DNA from: Petunia secreta
Lineage: Eukaryota > Streptophyta > Magnoliopsida > Solanales > Solanaceae
Reading direction: 5' to 3'
DNA: 64,000 nt
NCBI GenBank assembly: GCA_029990175.1
Contig: JARKIP010000017.1
Span: 19,238,001-19,302,000 of the forward strand
The notes under the pieces were generated by a model. That model had not been told where the DNA came from and made no database searches. It saw nothing but the letters and a program-made list of their open reading frames with translations. The first letter of the stretch is position 1. Every line of letters starts with the position of its first letter. Below, piece after piece: positions 35,620 to 45,651 of the stretch. Made by a program: the position numbers and the translations under genes.

Positions 35620-36300
35620 TGCAGGGTAAAATGCAGAAGCAATAAAGTAAATATAAAAGCGAGATTTGGCTCGAACGATTATCTAAGTAGCAACGAGGAA
35701 CTAAGTCTCATTACACCTAGGGTGAAGGTCACTAAGCAACTATCCTCAAGAGGCACTCGGCTCTCGCAAATAGAATGATCGAAAAGGATTGAGGTTCAAC
35801 TTGGATTCTATCAATTGAAATTAAGCCAAGAACATGGTTTCATTAGAGAGCATTTCTCAATTGTTTGTATATTCAAAGTTAGGTAATAAAGAAAATGGCT
35901 AAGGAAGCCTTTTATAGTGCTTTCTTTACATGTTGTGAAATGTCTAAACCCCACAAGAGGAGTTAAAATAATACAAGTTACGTAGGGCTATCAGAACCAT
36001 GCACTCCATATGGTGTACTAGGCGCTGCGCCTACTTGCTGCTAGGTTTCCACCACCTCTGTAACAAGGGCGGTCCGCCCAATCCAAAGTCCAGAGAGTTT
36101 GACATCAAGGAGGCGGTCCGCCTAGTGCAGTGGGCCGTTTGCCCGTTGCTATGGCTTCACATGCGCTCAAGTTCATGGTCTTCCAATCATCTTCAAAGCC
36201 TCCATCTTCCAAGCCCTTCCAGACCAAGTGTAGGTGAGCATCTTTGATCTCTTCAGCTTGACTCCGAGTGAATGGTCTTGTGGTAGTTTTTCCGGCATCA
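35620..36300 (-). repeat. 3' LTR of the decayed minus-strand gypsy element
   Basis: It is 681 bp. The C-terminal end of the decayed pol frame is coded within it. It contains ggcggtccgcc palindromes at 36069 and 36111. Confidence 0.88.
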
Positions 36301-38145
36301 TCCTCACCTTCTTGAGAAGATTTCGTCCTCGAAATCAAGGCGTCATCCTCCACAACATCATCTCCTACATCACAAAGAGTCAATTCAGAAATGTTAAGAG
36401 TGCTAAAAACATTATACTCACCCGGCAAATCTATCATATATGCATTGTTGTTGATCTTGGATAGCACTTGGAATGGTCCATCTCCTCGTGGTACCAACTT
36501 CCTTTTCCTATGATTTGAAAATCTTTCCTTCCGGAAGTGCACCCACACCCAATCACCCTTCTTCAGTTCCACCTACTTTCTTCCCTTGTTTTTTTTGGAG
36601 GCCACCTTTTCATAAGCTTCCTCCAAGTTCTTCTTCACCTTATAATGGAATTCAATCAAAGCCTTAGCTCGGCTTTTGCCTTCAAAATTAACAACCGCAT
36701 CCCTAGGCAAAGGGGTAAGATCAAGTGGAATTAACGGATTAAAATCATAAACACACTCAAATGGAGTCATGTCAATCATTCTATGCAAATTACAGTTATA
36801 TGCAAACTCCATGAGTGGTAACTTCTCCACCCATGTCCCGGCTTTACCTCGGGCCATAACTCTAAGAAGAGACCCTAAATTTCGGTTCACCACCTCGGTT
36901 TGTCCATCCGTTTGAGGGTGGTGGGACGTAGAGAACAACAATGTGGTGCCAAAATCACCCTATAAGCACCTCCAAAAATAGCTTAGGAACTTAGTGTCCC
37001 TATCACTCACAATGGTTTGAGGCACTCCATGCAATTTTAACACATTATCAATGAACAAAGAAGCTACATGTTGTGTATCATTACTCTTTTTGCACGAAAT
37101 AAAGTGTGTCATCTTGGAGAACCTATCCACGACAATATAAATGCTATCATGTCCTCCTCTAGACCGTGGAAATCCCATAATAAAATCCATAGAAATGTCT
37201 GTCCACGGGCTAGTAGGAATAGGCAAGGGAGTATATAAGCTATAAGGATTCAACTTAGACTTGGCATGCTTGCAATCTAAACAAGCATTGCATAGCCTCT
37301 AAACATGCAACCCCATCTTAGGCCAATGGAATTGTTCCATTAGGATGGCTAAAGTCTTATCCCTCCCAAAGTGACACATCAAGCCTCCACAGTGTGCTTC
37401 ATGCACTAGCAATTATCTCCATGAGGACTCAGGTACACAAACTCTCCCATTTTTGAAAACTTAGCCATCTACCCATTGGTATTTCTCTACCCTTTCCCCT
37501 CTCATTAGAGCATCATGAATGCTCTTGAGCTTTGGGTCATGTTCATACATCAATTTTATACTTTCAAGATCCATGAGCCTAGAAGCGAGAGTGGTAGCAA
37601 GAGCGAACTTCCTAAAAAGTGCATCGGCTACAACATTGTCCTTTTCCTTTTTGTAATGAATTACATAGGGAAAAGACTCAATGAACTCCACCCACTTGGC
37701 ATGCCTCTTATTCAATTTCTCTTGGCCTATAAGATGTTTGAGTGACTCATGATCACTCTTAATAACAAATTCCCTAGGCCAAAGATAATGTTGCCAATGA
37801 GCTAGAGCTCTCACTAGGATATACAACTCCTTCTCATACGTGGAGTAACTTAAGGTTGCACCCTTCAGCTTTTCACTAAAGTAGGCAATGAGTTTCCCAT
37901 CTTGCATGAGAACACCTCCAATACCCACCCCTGAGGCATCACATTCAACCTCAAATGCCTTTCTGAAGTCGGGAAATTGCAACAAAGGGGCGGTACTCAA
38001 CCTACTTTTCAACTCTTGGAAAGCCTTTTCTTGTGGCTCTCCCCACACAAAGGGCATTTCTTTCTTCACCAACTCGGTGAGTGGTGCGGCAATGGTGTCA
38101 AAGTCCCTAATAAATCGCTATAGAAACAATCTAGGCCATGGAAAC

Positions 38146-38894
38146 TGGTGCAATGCAATTCCCGAAGGGAAGCTTAGCACAAACGCGGAACAAGAACAAT
38201 TAAAGAAGAAGATAAGAGCAAGACAAAACTTGCTTCTTTCGAAAGAACAGAGGGGAACCTGTCCCTAAGCTCGATCAAAAGGGAGACAAGAATCACCCTA
38301 ACTATGCAACAATCCTCAAGAGAACATTGCCTCTTGCAAACTGAATGATCAAGAGGAATGTTCAATCGGACTAACCGAAAGCCACAAGTCCTTAAAAGCC
38401 CTCACAGGGGTTTTGCTCTCGACGGAGACAAGAAGAAATGTGCTCGGCACTTTCATTCACTTCAATATCCAAAAACAACTACTCTACAGTGTAAGGGAAT
38501 AAGGTTTATATAGGGACTACTAAGGGTAAACTAGTAAAAGGTCACAAGCGACCAATAGAAATAAGCCACGCAGGGCTGAACTAAAATGTGTTCGGCAGGC
38601 TTTGACTTCGGTAAGCTTTGGCTTCGGTTCTCGATTGTCTGCTCGAACACACACTTGTTGCCTTCGGACGCTCAATTGTCTTCGAGCTCATTGTCCTCGT
38701 TCACTTTGCCTTCGGGCTCAAATCTGAAGATAATGCCTTCGATTCTTGAGCTCGGCCACTCAGCTTCGGAGCAATTGTTTTCCTTCGGCCAGGCTAAGTG
38801 AACGTGCACATCGTGCAGCAACTTGGCTTGGCTTCTTGTCATCGGTCTCATCGGTGGATCGATCACTTGATCAGCACGTGATCGGGCTGCATCA
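38146..38894 (-). repeat. 3' LTR of the young gypsy element
   Basis: It is 749 bp and matches 44903-45651 with no difference seen by eye. It holds the stop codon and the last 74 codons of gag-pol. 38585-38800 is crowded with ttcgg/ctcgg words. Confidence 0.95.
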
Positions 38895-41800
38895 TCCTCC
38901 CCTTCTTGAGAAGGTTTCGTCCTCGAAATCAAGCCTTCCTCGTCCTCCGAAGTTGGGCCTACAACACAAGGAACTAAGTCAGCAACATTAAAGGTGTTGG
39001 ACACGTTATACTCACCAGGGAGGTCGATCACGTAGGCATTGTTGTTGATCTTGGTCAACACTTGAAATGGACCATCCCCTCGAGGAGCCAACTTTCCTTT
39101 CCTTTGGTTCGGGAAGCGTTCCTTTCGGAAGTGAACCCAAACCCAATCTCCCTTCTTTAATTCCAACTTTTTACGCCCCTTGTTTTTCTTTAAGGCAATC
39201 TTTGCATAGGCCTCCTCGAGGTTCTTCTTCACCTTTGCATGCAATTCGATCAAGGCAGCTGCTCGTCGAGTACCTTCAAAATCAAGAACAGAATCTCGAG
39301 GCAATGGGGTTAAATCAAGTGGAATTAAAGGATTAAAGCCATACACACATTCAAACGGGGTCATGTTGATCATTCTATGCACCGTTCGATTGTATGCAAA
39401 CTCCATCATGGGCAAACGATCAGCCCAGTTTCCAACCTTCCCTTTGGTCATTGCCCGAAGCAAAGATCCCAAGGTTCGGTTAACTACCTCGGTCTGTCCA
39501 TCAGTCTGTGGATGGTGAGACGTCGAGAAGAGTAGTTTGGTGCCGAGGGCACCCCATAGACACTTCCAAAAATGACTCAAGAATTTTGTGTCTCGATCAC
39601 TTACAATAGTACGAGGTACACCATGCAATTTCAACACATTAGAAACAAATAATGTAGCTACATGATGTGCATCATCACACTTCTTGCAAGGAATAAAGTG
39701 AGCCATTTTCGAAAATCGATCAACCACAACGAAGATGCTATCATGTCCTCCCCCCGACCTCGGTAACCCCAAGACAAAGTCCATGGATATATCAACCCAA
39801 GGGCGATCAGGCACAGGCAACGGGGTGTACAAACCATGAGGGTTGGACTTCGATTTAGCTTTCTTGCAAACGAGACAAGCGTTGCAAAGCTTTTCCACAT
39901 CTCGTCGCATTTTGGGCCAATGGAACTGCTCGGTCAAGATACCAAGAGTTTTGTCGACACCGAAGTGTCCCATCAGTCCACCGGAGTGAGCTTCTCGAAC
40001 CAAGAGCTCTCTCCACGATGACACTGGCACACAAACCCTCCCATTTTTGAAAAGGTAGCCATCATGCCACTGATATTTCTCAACCTTTCGGCCACTCAAG
40101 ATTGCGTCTCGAACACATTTTAGCTTGGGATCGTCTTCGTACATCGACTTGATGCTTTCAAATCCCATGAGCCTAGAGGCGAGAGTGGTCGCTAAAGCAA
40201 ATTTCCTTGATAGCGCATCGGCCACAACATTGTCTTTTCCCTTTTTGTAATGAATTACATAGGGAAAGCTCTCAATGAATTCAACCCACTTGGCATGTCT
40301 TCGATTCAATTTCTCCTGACCTCGGAGATGTTTCAAAGACTCATGATCACTTTTGATCACAAACTCTCGAGGCCACAAATAATGCTGCCAATGGGCGAGT
40401 GCTCGAACGAGGGCATACAACTCTTTGTCATACGTAGAGTAATTCAAAGTTGCACCCTTAAGCTTTTCGCTAAAGTAAGCGATCGGCTTCGAGTCTTGCA
40501 TCAGCACTCCTCCGATCCCAACTCCAGACGCATCACACTCGACTTCGAATGCTTTGCCGAAGTCAGGGAGTTGCAACAACGGGGCAGAACAAAGCCTCCG
40601 CTTCAACTCTTGGAAAGCCCTCTCTTGGGACTCTCCCCACACAAATGGATTGTCTTTCTTCACCAGCTCGGTTAAAGGAGCTGCTATGGTGCTAAAGTCA
40701 CGAACAAACCTTCGGTAAAAGCTAGCTAAGCCATGGAAGCTACGAACTTGTGATACCGAGGTTGGAGTTGGCCAATCTTTGATGGCTTCGACTTTTGATT
40801 CGTCGACTTCGACACCATTAACACTGACAACAAATCCAAGAAAGACTACACGATCGACACCAAAGGCGCATTTCTTGAAGTTGGCATACAACTTCTCTTC
40901 TCGAAGCTTTTCAAGTACTTGCCTTAGGTGGTCGACATGTTCATCCACGGTTCTGCTATAAACAAGTATGTCATCGAAATAAACGACAACAAACTTGTTT
41001 ATGAACGGTTTGAGCACATGGTTCATCAGTCGCATGAATGTGCTCGGTGCATTGGATAAGCCAAAAGGCATCACCAACCATTCATAGAGACCGAATTTGG
41101 TCTTGAATGCGGTTTTCCACTCGTCACCGGGTTTCATTCGGATCTGGTGGTAACCGGACCTGAGGTCTATCTTCGAAAAGCATGAAGAACCACTTAACTC
41201 ATCTAGCATGTCATCTAATCGAGGGATAGGATGACGATACTTTACCGTTATTTTGTTGACTGCTCGACAGTCGACACACATTCGCCATGTTCCATCCTTC
41301 TTCGGGACAAGGATAACAGGAACGGCGCAAGGACTCAAGCTCTCACGAACGAGACTCTTGTTCAGCAATTCATCAACCTGCCGTTGGAGCTCTTTGGTGT
41401 CTTCGGGATTACACCGGTATGCAGGTTTGTTAGGGATTTGAGATCCTGGTACGAAGTCAATTTGGTGCTCGATTCCTCTCAATGGAGGTAATCCACCTGG
41501 CATTTCCTCGGGAAACATGTCCTCGAAGTCCTGCAAAAGTTTTTGAACAAACAAAGGCAAAGGGTTATCATTAGAAAGATCGTCATTAGAGTTTAGAAGG
41601 ATACCCTTGTGCACGAGGCAAATCATCATCTGACCGTGGTCGTTGCCTCGTAAGATCTCACCGGGTTGCATGATTGCACAAATTCCTTTTACTTCGGTCG
41701 GTGAGTTTGTCTCATCGGCTCCCAATTTTGCTCCCATCGGAAGCTTAGCTTTGGCCGCTTCTTTCAATTCTTTCATCCGTTTATAGTCCTCGGAGACTTG

Positions 41801-43696
41801 TTTCGGAGACAATGGTTTGAGGATGAAACTCTTCCCATCAAGCTTTACGGTGTAAGTGTTGGATCTGCCATTGTGAACAGCTGTTCGGTCATATTGCCAT
41901 GGTCGACCCAAGAGCAAATGACAAGCTTGCATCGGCACCACATCGAATACCATTTCATCTTGATACTCGCCGATTCTAAACTTGATCCACACTTGTTTGA
42001 CAACCCTCAATTCTCCACACTCATTCAGCCATTGTAATTTGTAAGGGTGGGGATGCTTCATCGTAGGTAGTCCCATTTGTGAAACCAAAGTTTGGCTCAC
42101 CACATTTGCACAGCTACCAGAGTCAATGATCATCGAACACACCTTTCCCCTCACTCGACATCGGGCATGAAAGAGGTTTTCTCTTTGGTTGTCCTCTTCT
42201 TCAAGAGTCATGCAGCTCAAATTCCTTCGAACCACAAGAAACATTTCCGGATGATCTGCTTCGGCAGCCTCATGATCATCATCATCCTCAGCTCGATCAA
42301 TCTCCTCGATAATTTCCTCCTCGGTGTCACTCGCTTGCTCATGGACGGTTCCATCTTCGAGCAGAAGCATAACTTTGCGAGTTGGACACTCTTTTGCCAT
42401 GTGACCATAACCTTTGCATTTGTGACACTGAATATTTGAAGCACTAGGAGAGTTGAGTTGAACTTTGCCTCCCACTTCTCTTGGTTGGTTAACGGTCACA
42501 CCTTTCTCGAAGGGTTTCTTCGAATCTCGAACAGTATTGGCACTTGTTTGGTGAGGATTCTTCCAATCTTTTCCTCGGTTCAAGGGAGTAGAAGTAGTGA
42601 CTCCTCGATACCGGTTTGCCTTTTCTTCCTTCACCAATTTTTCAGCTTCGGTGGCAGCTTCAAACAAATCTTCCAACGTGTGGTACACGTGGAGTCTCAA
42701 CTGAGATGACACATCCCTAGCCAAGCCATTTTTAAATCTGATAATGGCTTGCTCTTCGTCTTCGACCAGATCAAGATTCAATCGAACCTTTTCAAACTCA
42801 TCGTGGTACTCTTGGACGGACTTAGACCCTTGCTTTAACTCATAGAGTTTTTGCATTTGAGTCTGCCTGTATTTGGCACTCAAGTATTTACCATCCATTG
42901 CTCTCAGCAACTGTGGCCATGTATTGACTACTGGATAGTCATTTCTTCTTCTATGCCTCTTGTCAGATTCCCACCATGTTGATGCATAAGCTTCGAACGA
43001 AGCAATGGCATGGGCAGCTTTTCTCTCATCGGTCATCTCATTTGTTTCAAAGATGCGCTCCATTTTAAGCTTCCATTCAAGATACTCATCGGGATCACTA
43101 GTTCCTTTAAAGGGTGGAATAGTGATCTTGACACTGTTCAAATTTGAGTCTCGAACAGCTCTAGCCTGTTCGGGAAACTCATCTTCTCGATCATAAGCCT
43201 CACGCTCAATATTTCTTTCTACATTTGCGCCTCGACCTCGACCTCGGAAATTTCCACGTCCTCGGGGAGCTTGCCTTCGTTGAGCGAATGGCGGCTCACG
43301 CTCATATTCGTCCTCGGGAAATTCCTCTTCATCAACCTCTTCGGTTACAGCTCCAAGATCTCTTCGGGTCCTTGGAAGTGGTAACCTCTCTCCTCGGGGA
43401 ATGCCCAAGTTTTGATTTCCAGCTTGGGGATTGCCCAAGTTAAGCTCTCTTCGAATTGCTTCACTAGTCAACTGATGTTGTCGAAGAAGCTCAGCATACA
43501 GATCAGGTTTCATCGGAGTGGATTCGCTTGTTCCAGCGCCGGACCCATGCATGGCCACGGACGCACTTCCCTGTTCGAGTTGAGTTACTCGAGCACTCAC
43601 TCCTCTTACATCGGCACTGATGCCTTGTATCGCAGCCATGAGATCGGCTAACGACAATTCAGGCCTTTCAATGCTTTTGCCATCGTTTCCAGCCAT
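38672..43696 (-). CDS. Gag-Pol polyprotein, Ty3/gypsy, intact
   Basis: One uninterrupted frame of 1674 codons from ATG (MAGNDGKS). The frame is open six codons further upstream but only from a TTG. Domains in order: gag (about 190-355); zinc knuckle CX2CX4HX4C (C424, C427, H432, C437); aspartic protease with DSG at 525-527; reverse transcriptase with YFDD at 906-909; RNase H with D1055, E1092, D1117 and D1160; integrase zinc-binding region (H1237, H1244, C1274, C1277); and integrase core D1306, D1367 and E1403 with 35 residues between the last two. A C-terminal tail follows. All expected catalytic residues are present. The last 74 residues, including MTRSQAKLLHD, are encoded inside the 3' LTR. 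The protein would package, copy and integrate the element's RNA. With matching LTRs this points to recent activity. Confidence 0.95.
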   Translation of the reverse strand: MAGNDGKSIERPELSLADLMAAIQGISADVRGVSARVTQLEQGSASVAMHGSGAGTSESTPMKPDLYAELLRQHQLTSEAIRRELNLGNPQAGNQNLGIPRGERLPLPRTRRDLGAVTEEVDEEEFPEDEYEREPPFAQRRQAPRGRGNFRGRGRGANVERNIEREAYDREDEFPEQARAVRDSNLNSVKITIPPFKGTSDPDEYLEWKLKMERIFETNEMTDERKAAHAIASFEAYASTWWESDKRHRRRNDYPVVNTWPQLLRAMDGKYLSAKYRQTQMQKLYELKQGSKSVQEYHDEFEKVRLNLDLVEDEEQAIIRFKNGLARDVSSQLRLHVYHTLEDLFEAATEAEKLVKEEKANRYRGVTTSTPLNRGKDWKNPHQTSANTVRDSKKPFEKGVTVNQPREVGGKVQLNSPSASNIQCHKCKGYGHMAKECPTRKVMLLLEDGTVHEQASDTEEEIIEEIDRAEDDDDHEAAEADHPEMFLVVRRNLSCMTLEEEDNQRENLFHARCRVRGKVCSMIIDSGSCANVVSQTLVSQMGLPTMKHPHPYKLQWLNECGELRVVKQVWIKFRIGEYQDEMVFDVVPMQACHLLLGRPWQYDRTAVHNGRSNTYTVKLDGKSFILKPLSPKQVSEDYKRMKELKEAAKAKLPMGAKLGADETNSPTEVKGICAIMQPGEILRGNDHGQMMICLVHKGILLNSNDDLSNDNPLPLFVQKLLQDFEDMFPEEMPGGLPPLRGIEHQIDFVPGSQIPNKPAYRCNPEDTKELQRQVDELLNKSLVRESLSPCAVPVILVPKKDGTWRMCVDCRAVNKITVKYRHPIPRLDDMLDELSGSSCFSKIDLRSGYHQIRMKPGDEWKTAFKTKFGLYEWLVMPFGLSNAPSTFMRLMNHVLKPFINKFVVVYFDDILVYSRTVDEHVDHLRQVLEKLREEKLYANFKKCAFGVDRVVFLGFVVSVNGVEVDESKVEAIKDWPTPTSVSQVRSFHGLASFYRRFVRDFSTIAAPLTELVKKDNPFVWGESQERAFQELKRRLCSAPLLQLPDFGKAFEVECDASGVGIGGVLMQDSKPIAYFSEKLKGATLNYSTYDKELYALVRALAHWQHYLWPREFVIKSDHESLKHLRGQEKLNRRHAKWVEFIESFPYVIHYKKGKDNVVADALSRKFALATTLASRLMGFESIKSMYEDDPKLKCVRDAILSGRKVEKYQWHDGYLFKNGRVCVPVSSWRELLVREAHSGGLMGHFGVDKTLGILTEQFHWPKMRRDVEKLCNACLVCKKAKSKSNPHGLYTPLPVPDRPWVDISMDFVLGLPRSGGGHDSIFVVVDRFSKMAHFIPCKKCDDAHHVATLFVSNVLKLHGVPRTIVSDRDTKFLSHFWKCLWGALGTKLLFSTSHHPQTDGQTEVVNRTLGSLLRAMTKGKVGNWADRLPMMEFAYNRTVHRMINMTPFECVYGFNPLIPLDLTPLPRDSVLDFEGTRRAAALIELHAKVKKNLEEAYAKIALKKNKGRKKLELKKGDWVWVHFRKERFPNQRKGKLAPRGDGPFQVLTKINNNAYVIDLPGEYNVSNTFNVADLVPCVVGPTSEDEEGLISRTKPSQEGEDDAARSRADQVIDPPMRPMTRSQAKLLHDVHVHLAWPKENNCSEAEWPSSRIEGIIFRFEPEGKVNEDNELEDN

Positions 43697-44887
43697 TGTA
43701 CCTGCACAAGTCAAAGATCAACAAAATGTTAGGGTTAGAAATCACCTCACACTCTCCCTCACCTTTGATGGGTGGCGCTCGGGTCCACTCAATATATGGG
43801 TTCGGTTTTTGATCACTCAGGGACTTGTTAACAGTGGCTCGTCCAATTGATCGGTCCTCTAAGATCCTTCAAGTTCAACAATAGTCACTGCCTCTTCGGG
43901 AAGAGTGAAGTGATGTTCGACTCGATGGAACGGACGCTTTTAACTGAGCTCGGGGAGTCAAAAGAATTTCTACGAAAGTTTGGACTTCGGTCACCCCTTC
44001 GCACGAGTTCCTATCAGCTTAAAAGAGTTAGTACGACCTCGAGTAGGACAATTACTCAAAAGATCCACCAACTAGAATTTTGACACGAAAGAAAGTGAGA
44101 ACCTAGGAGAATCTACCCTTTGATTCCCTTTGGAATCTTTTTCAATCACACCCACTCCTGTCCGTACAAAAGTGGTCCCTCCTTGGTACGGATAGGGTTT
44201 TACCTTATCCACTTTCCTTTTCAGCCGACAACTTTCACCTGGGGGTTTTGATGTTAAAATTTTAACCCCTTTCTTCTTCAATGGAACAGTGACCTTGCTC
44301 CGGCGTACGGACACAACGACTTCGGTTCACTGACCACGAAATTCAACAGATCTGAGTTGCTTCTTTCAACTCCGGTTCCAAACAACAACGGAGGAAATCA
44401 AACGAAGCTCCTTGAGCTAAGATCCAGCTCGACGCGTCGCACACTGTTACGAACTTGTAACAATTTTCCGGTGTACGGACAACGTTTCCAACTTAAGAAC
44501 TTCGATTTTAAGCAATAAACAAACCCAAATCACTCAAGAACCACCAACCTTCATCGGTTTCTTCCAAACACAGTGGGGTTCCAAAGCTAAAAACAGTCCA
44601 AAAATTCACCAAGAAACCCTAGTCACGAAATCAGTACGTCGGGTATTCGTTGGAATTCAGAACTCGATGGTAAACAAGAATCCAAGATTGTTTTTCCCAA
44701 ACAACCAACAATCAAACACAATCACAATTTTTGAATTTTCTTTTAACACTTTTTTTTTTTTTTTTTTTTTGTAAGATAACACCACAAAACAAACAAACAG
44801 GAACACGAAATGGAAAACAAAGACTCAACGCACGAAAATAAAGATAACTTGAACAGGATTGGGGTTGTAGAAACAAGCCCAAACCGT
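43697..44887 (-). other. 5' leader of the young gypsy element
   Basis: A leader of about 1.2 kb between PBS and gag start, without long frames. A run of 24 T on the + strand (44748-44771) interrupts it. It should contain the packaging signal, but none can be identified by eye. Confidence 0.6.
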
Positions 44888-44899
44888 GCTCTGATACCA
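44888..44899 (-). other. Primer binding site of the young gypsy element
   Basis: On the minus strand this reads tggtatcagagc, three bases after the 5' LTR. It is the initiator tRNA-Met type. Confidence 0.88.
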
Positions 44900-44902
44900 A
44901 GA

Positions 44903-45651
44903 TGGTGCAATGCAATTCCCGAAGGGAAGCTTAGCACAAACGCGGAACAAGAACAATTAAAGAAGAAGATAAGAGCAAGACAAAACTTGCTTCTTTCGAA
45001 AGAACAGAGGGGAACCTGTCCCTAAGCTCGATCAAAAGGGAGACAAGAATCACCCTAACTATGCAACAATCCTCAAGAGAACATTGCCTCTTGCAAACTG
45101 AATGATCAAGAGGAATGTTCAATCGGACTAACCGAAAGCCACAAGTCCTTAAAAGCCCTCACAGGGGTTTTGCTCTCGACGGAGACAAGAAGAAATGTGC
45201 TCGGCACTTTCATTCACTTCAATATCCAAAAACAACTACTCTACAGTGTAAGGGAATAAGGTTTATATAGGGACTACTAAGGGTAAACTAGTAAAAGGTC
45301 ACAAGCGACCAATAGAAATAAGCCACGCAGGGCTGAACTAAAATGTGTTCGGCAGGCTTTGACTTCGGTAAGCTTTGGCTTCGGTTCTCGATTGTCTGCT
45401 CGAACACACACTTGTTGCCTTCGGACGCTCAATTGTCTTCGAGCTCATTGTCCTCGTTCACTTTGCCTTCGGGCTCAAATCTGAAGATAATGCCTTCGAT
45501 TCTTGAGCTCGGCCACTCAGCTTCGGAGCAATTGTTTTCCTTCGGCCAGGCTAAGTGAACGTGCACATCGTGCAGCAACTTGGCTTGGCTTCTTGTCATC
45601 GGTCTCATCGGTGGATCGATCACTTGATCAGCACGTGATCGGGCTGCATCA
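44903..45651 (-). repeat. 5' LTR of the young gypsy element
   Basis: It is 749 bp, identical by eye to 38146-38894. It repeats the gag-pol C-terminal coding segment (45429-45623) without an upstream frame, so that copy is not translated as a gene. Confidence 0.95.

Larger units (their letters stand above)
38146..45651 (-). mobile_element. Young, apparently intact Ty3/gypsy retrotransposon
   Basis: LTRs of 749 bp at 38146-38894 (3') and 44903-45651 (5') look identical when read side by side. The exact TSD is gaaac (38141-38145 and 45652-45656). The minus-strand PBS tggtatcagagc is at 44888-44899, and the polypurine tract (minus strand, aaggggagga) is at 38895-38904. It encodes a single intact gag-pol. 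It sits in the pol of an older relative, in the same orientation. A single fused gag-pol frame, with the pol end running into the LTR, is reported for CRM-clade chromoviruses, so that clade is a possible placement. Confidence 0.95.

Noticed and set aside
36570..36600. Possible chromodomain at the pol C-terminus
   Set aside because: The tail after the integrase core shows no recognisable chromodomain aromatic cage. Only the GPF-like and TRSQA segments are visible.
38746..43850. Plus-strand frames opposite the young gag-pol
   Set aside because: They are antisense shadows of the intact minus-strand coding sequence.
45429..45623. Separate small gene with a TRSQA motif
   Set aside because: It is the 5' LTR copy of the gag-pol C-terminal segment and has no upstream frame.
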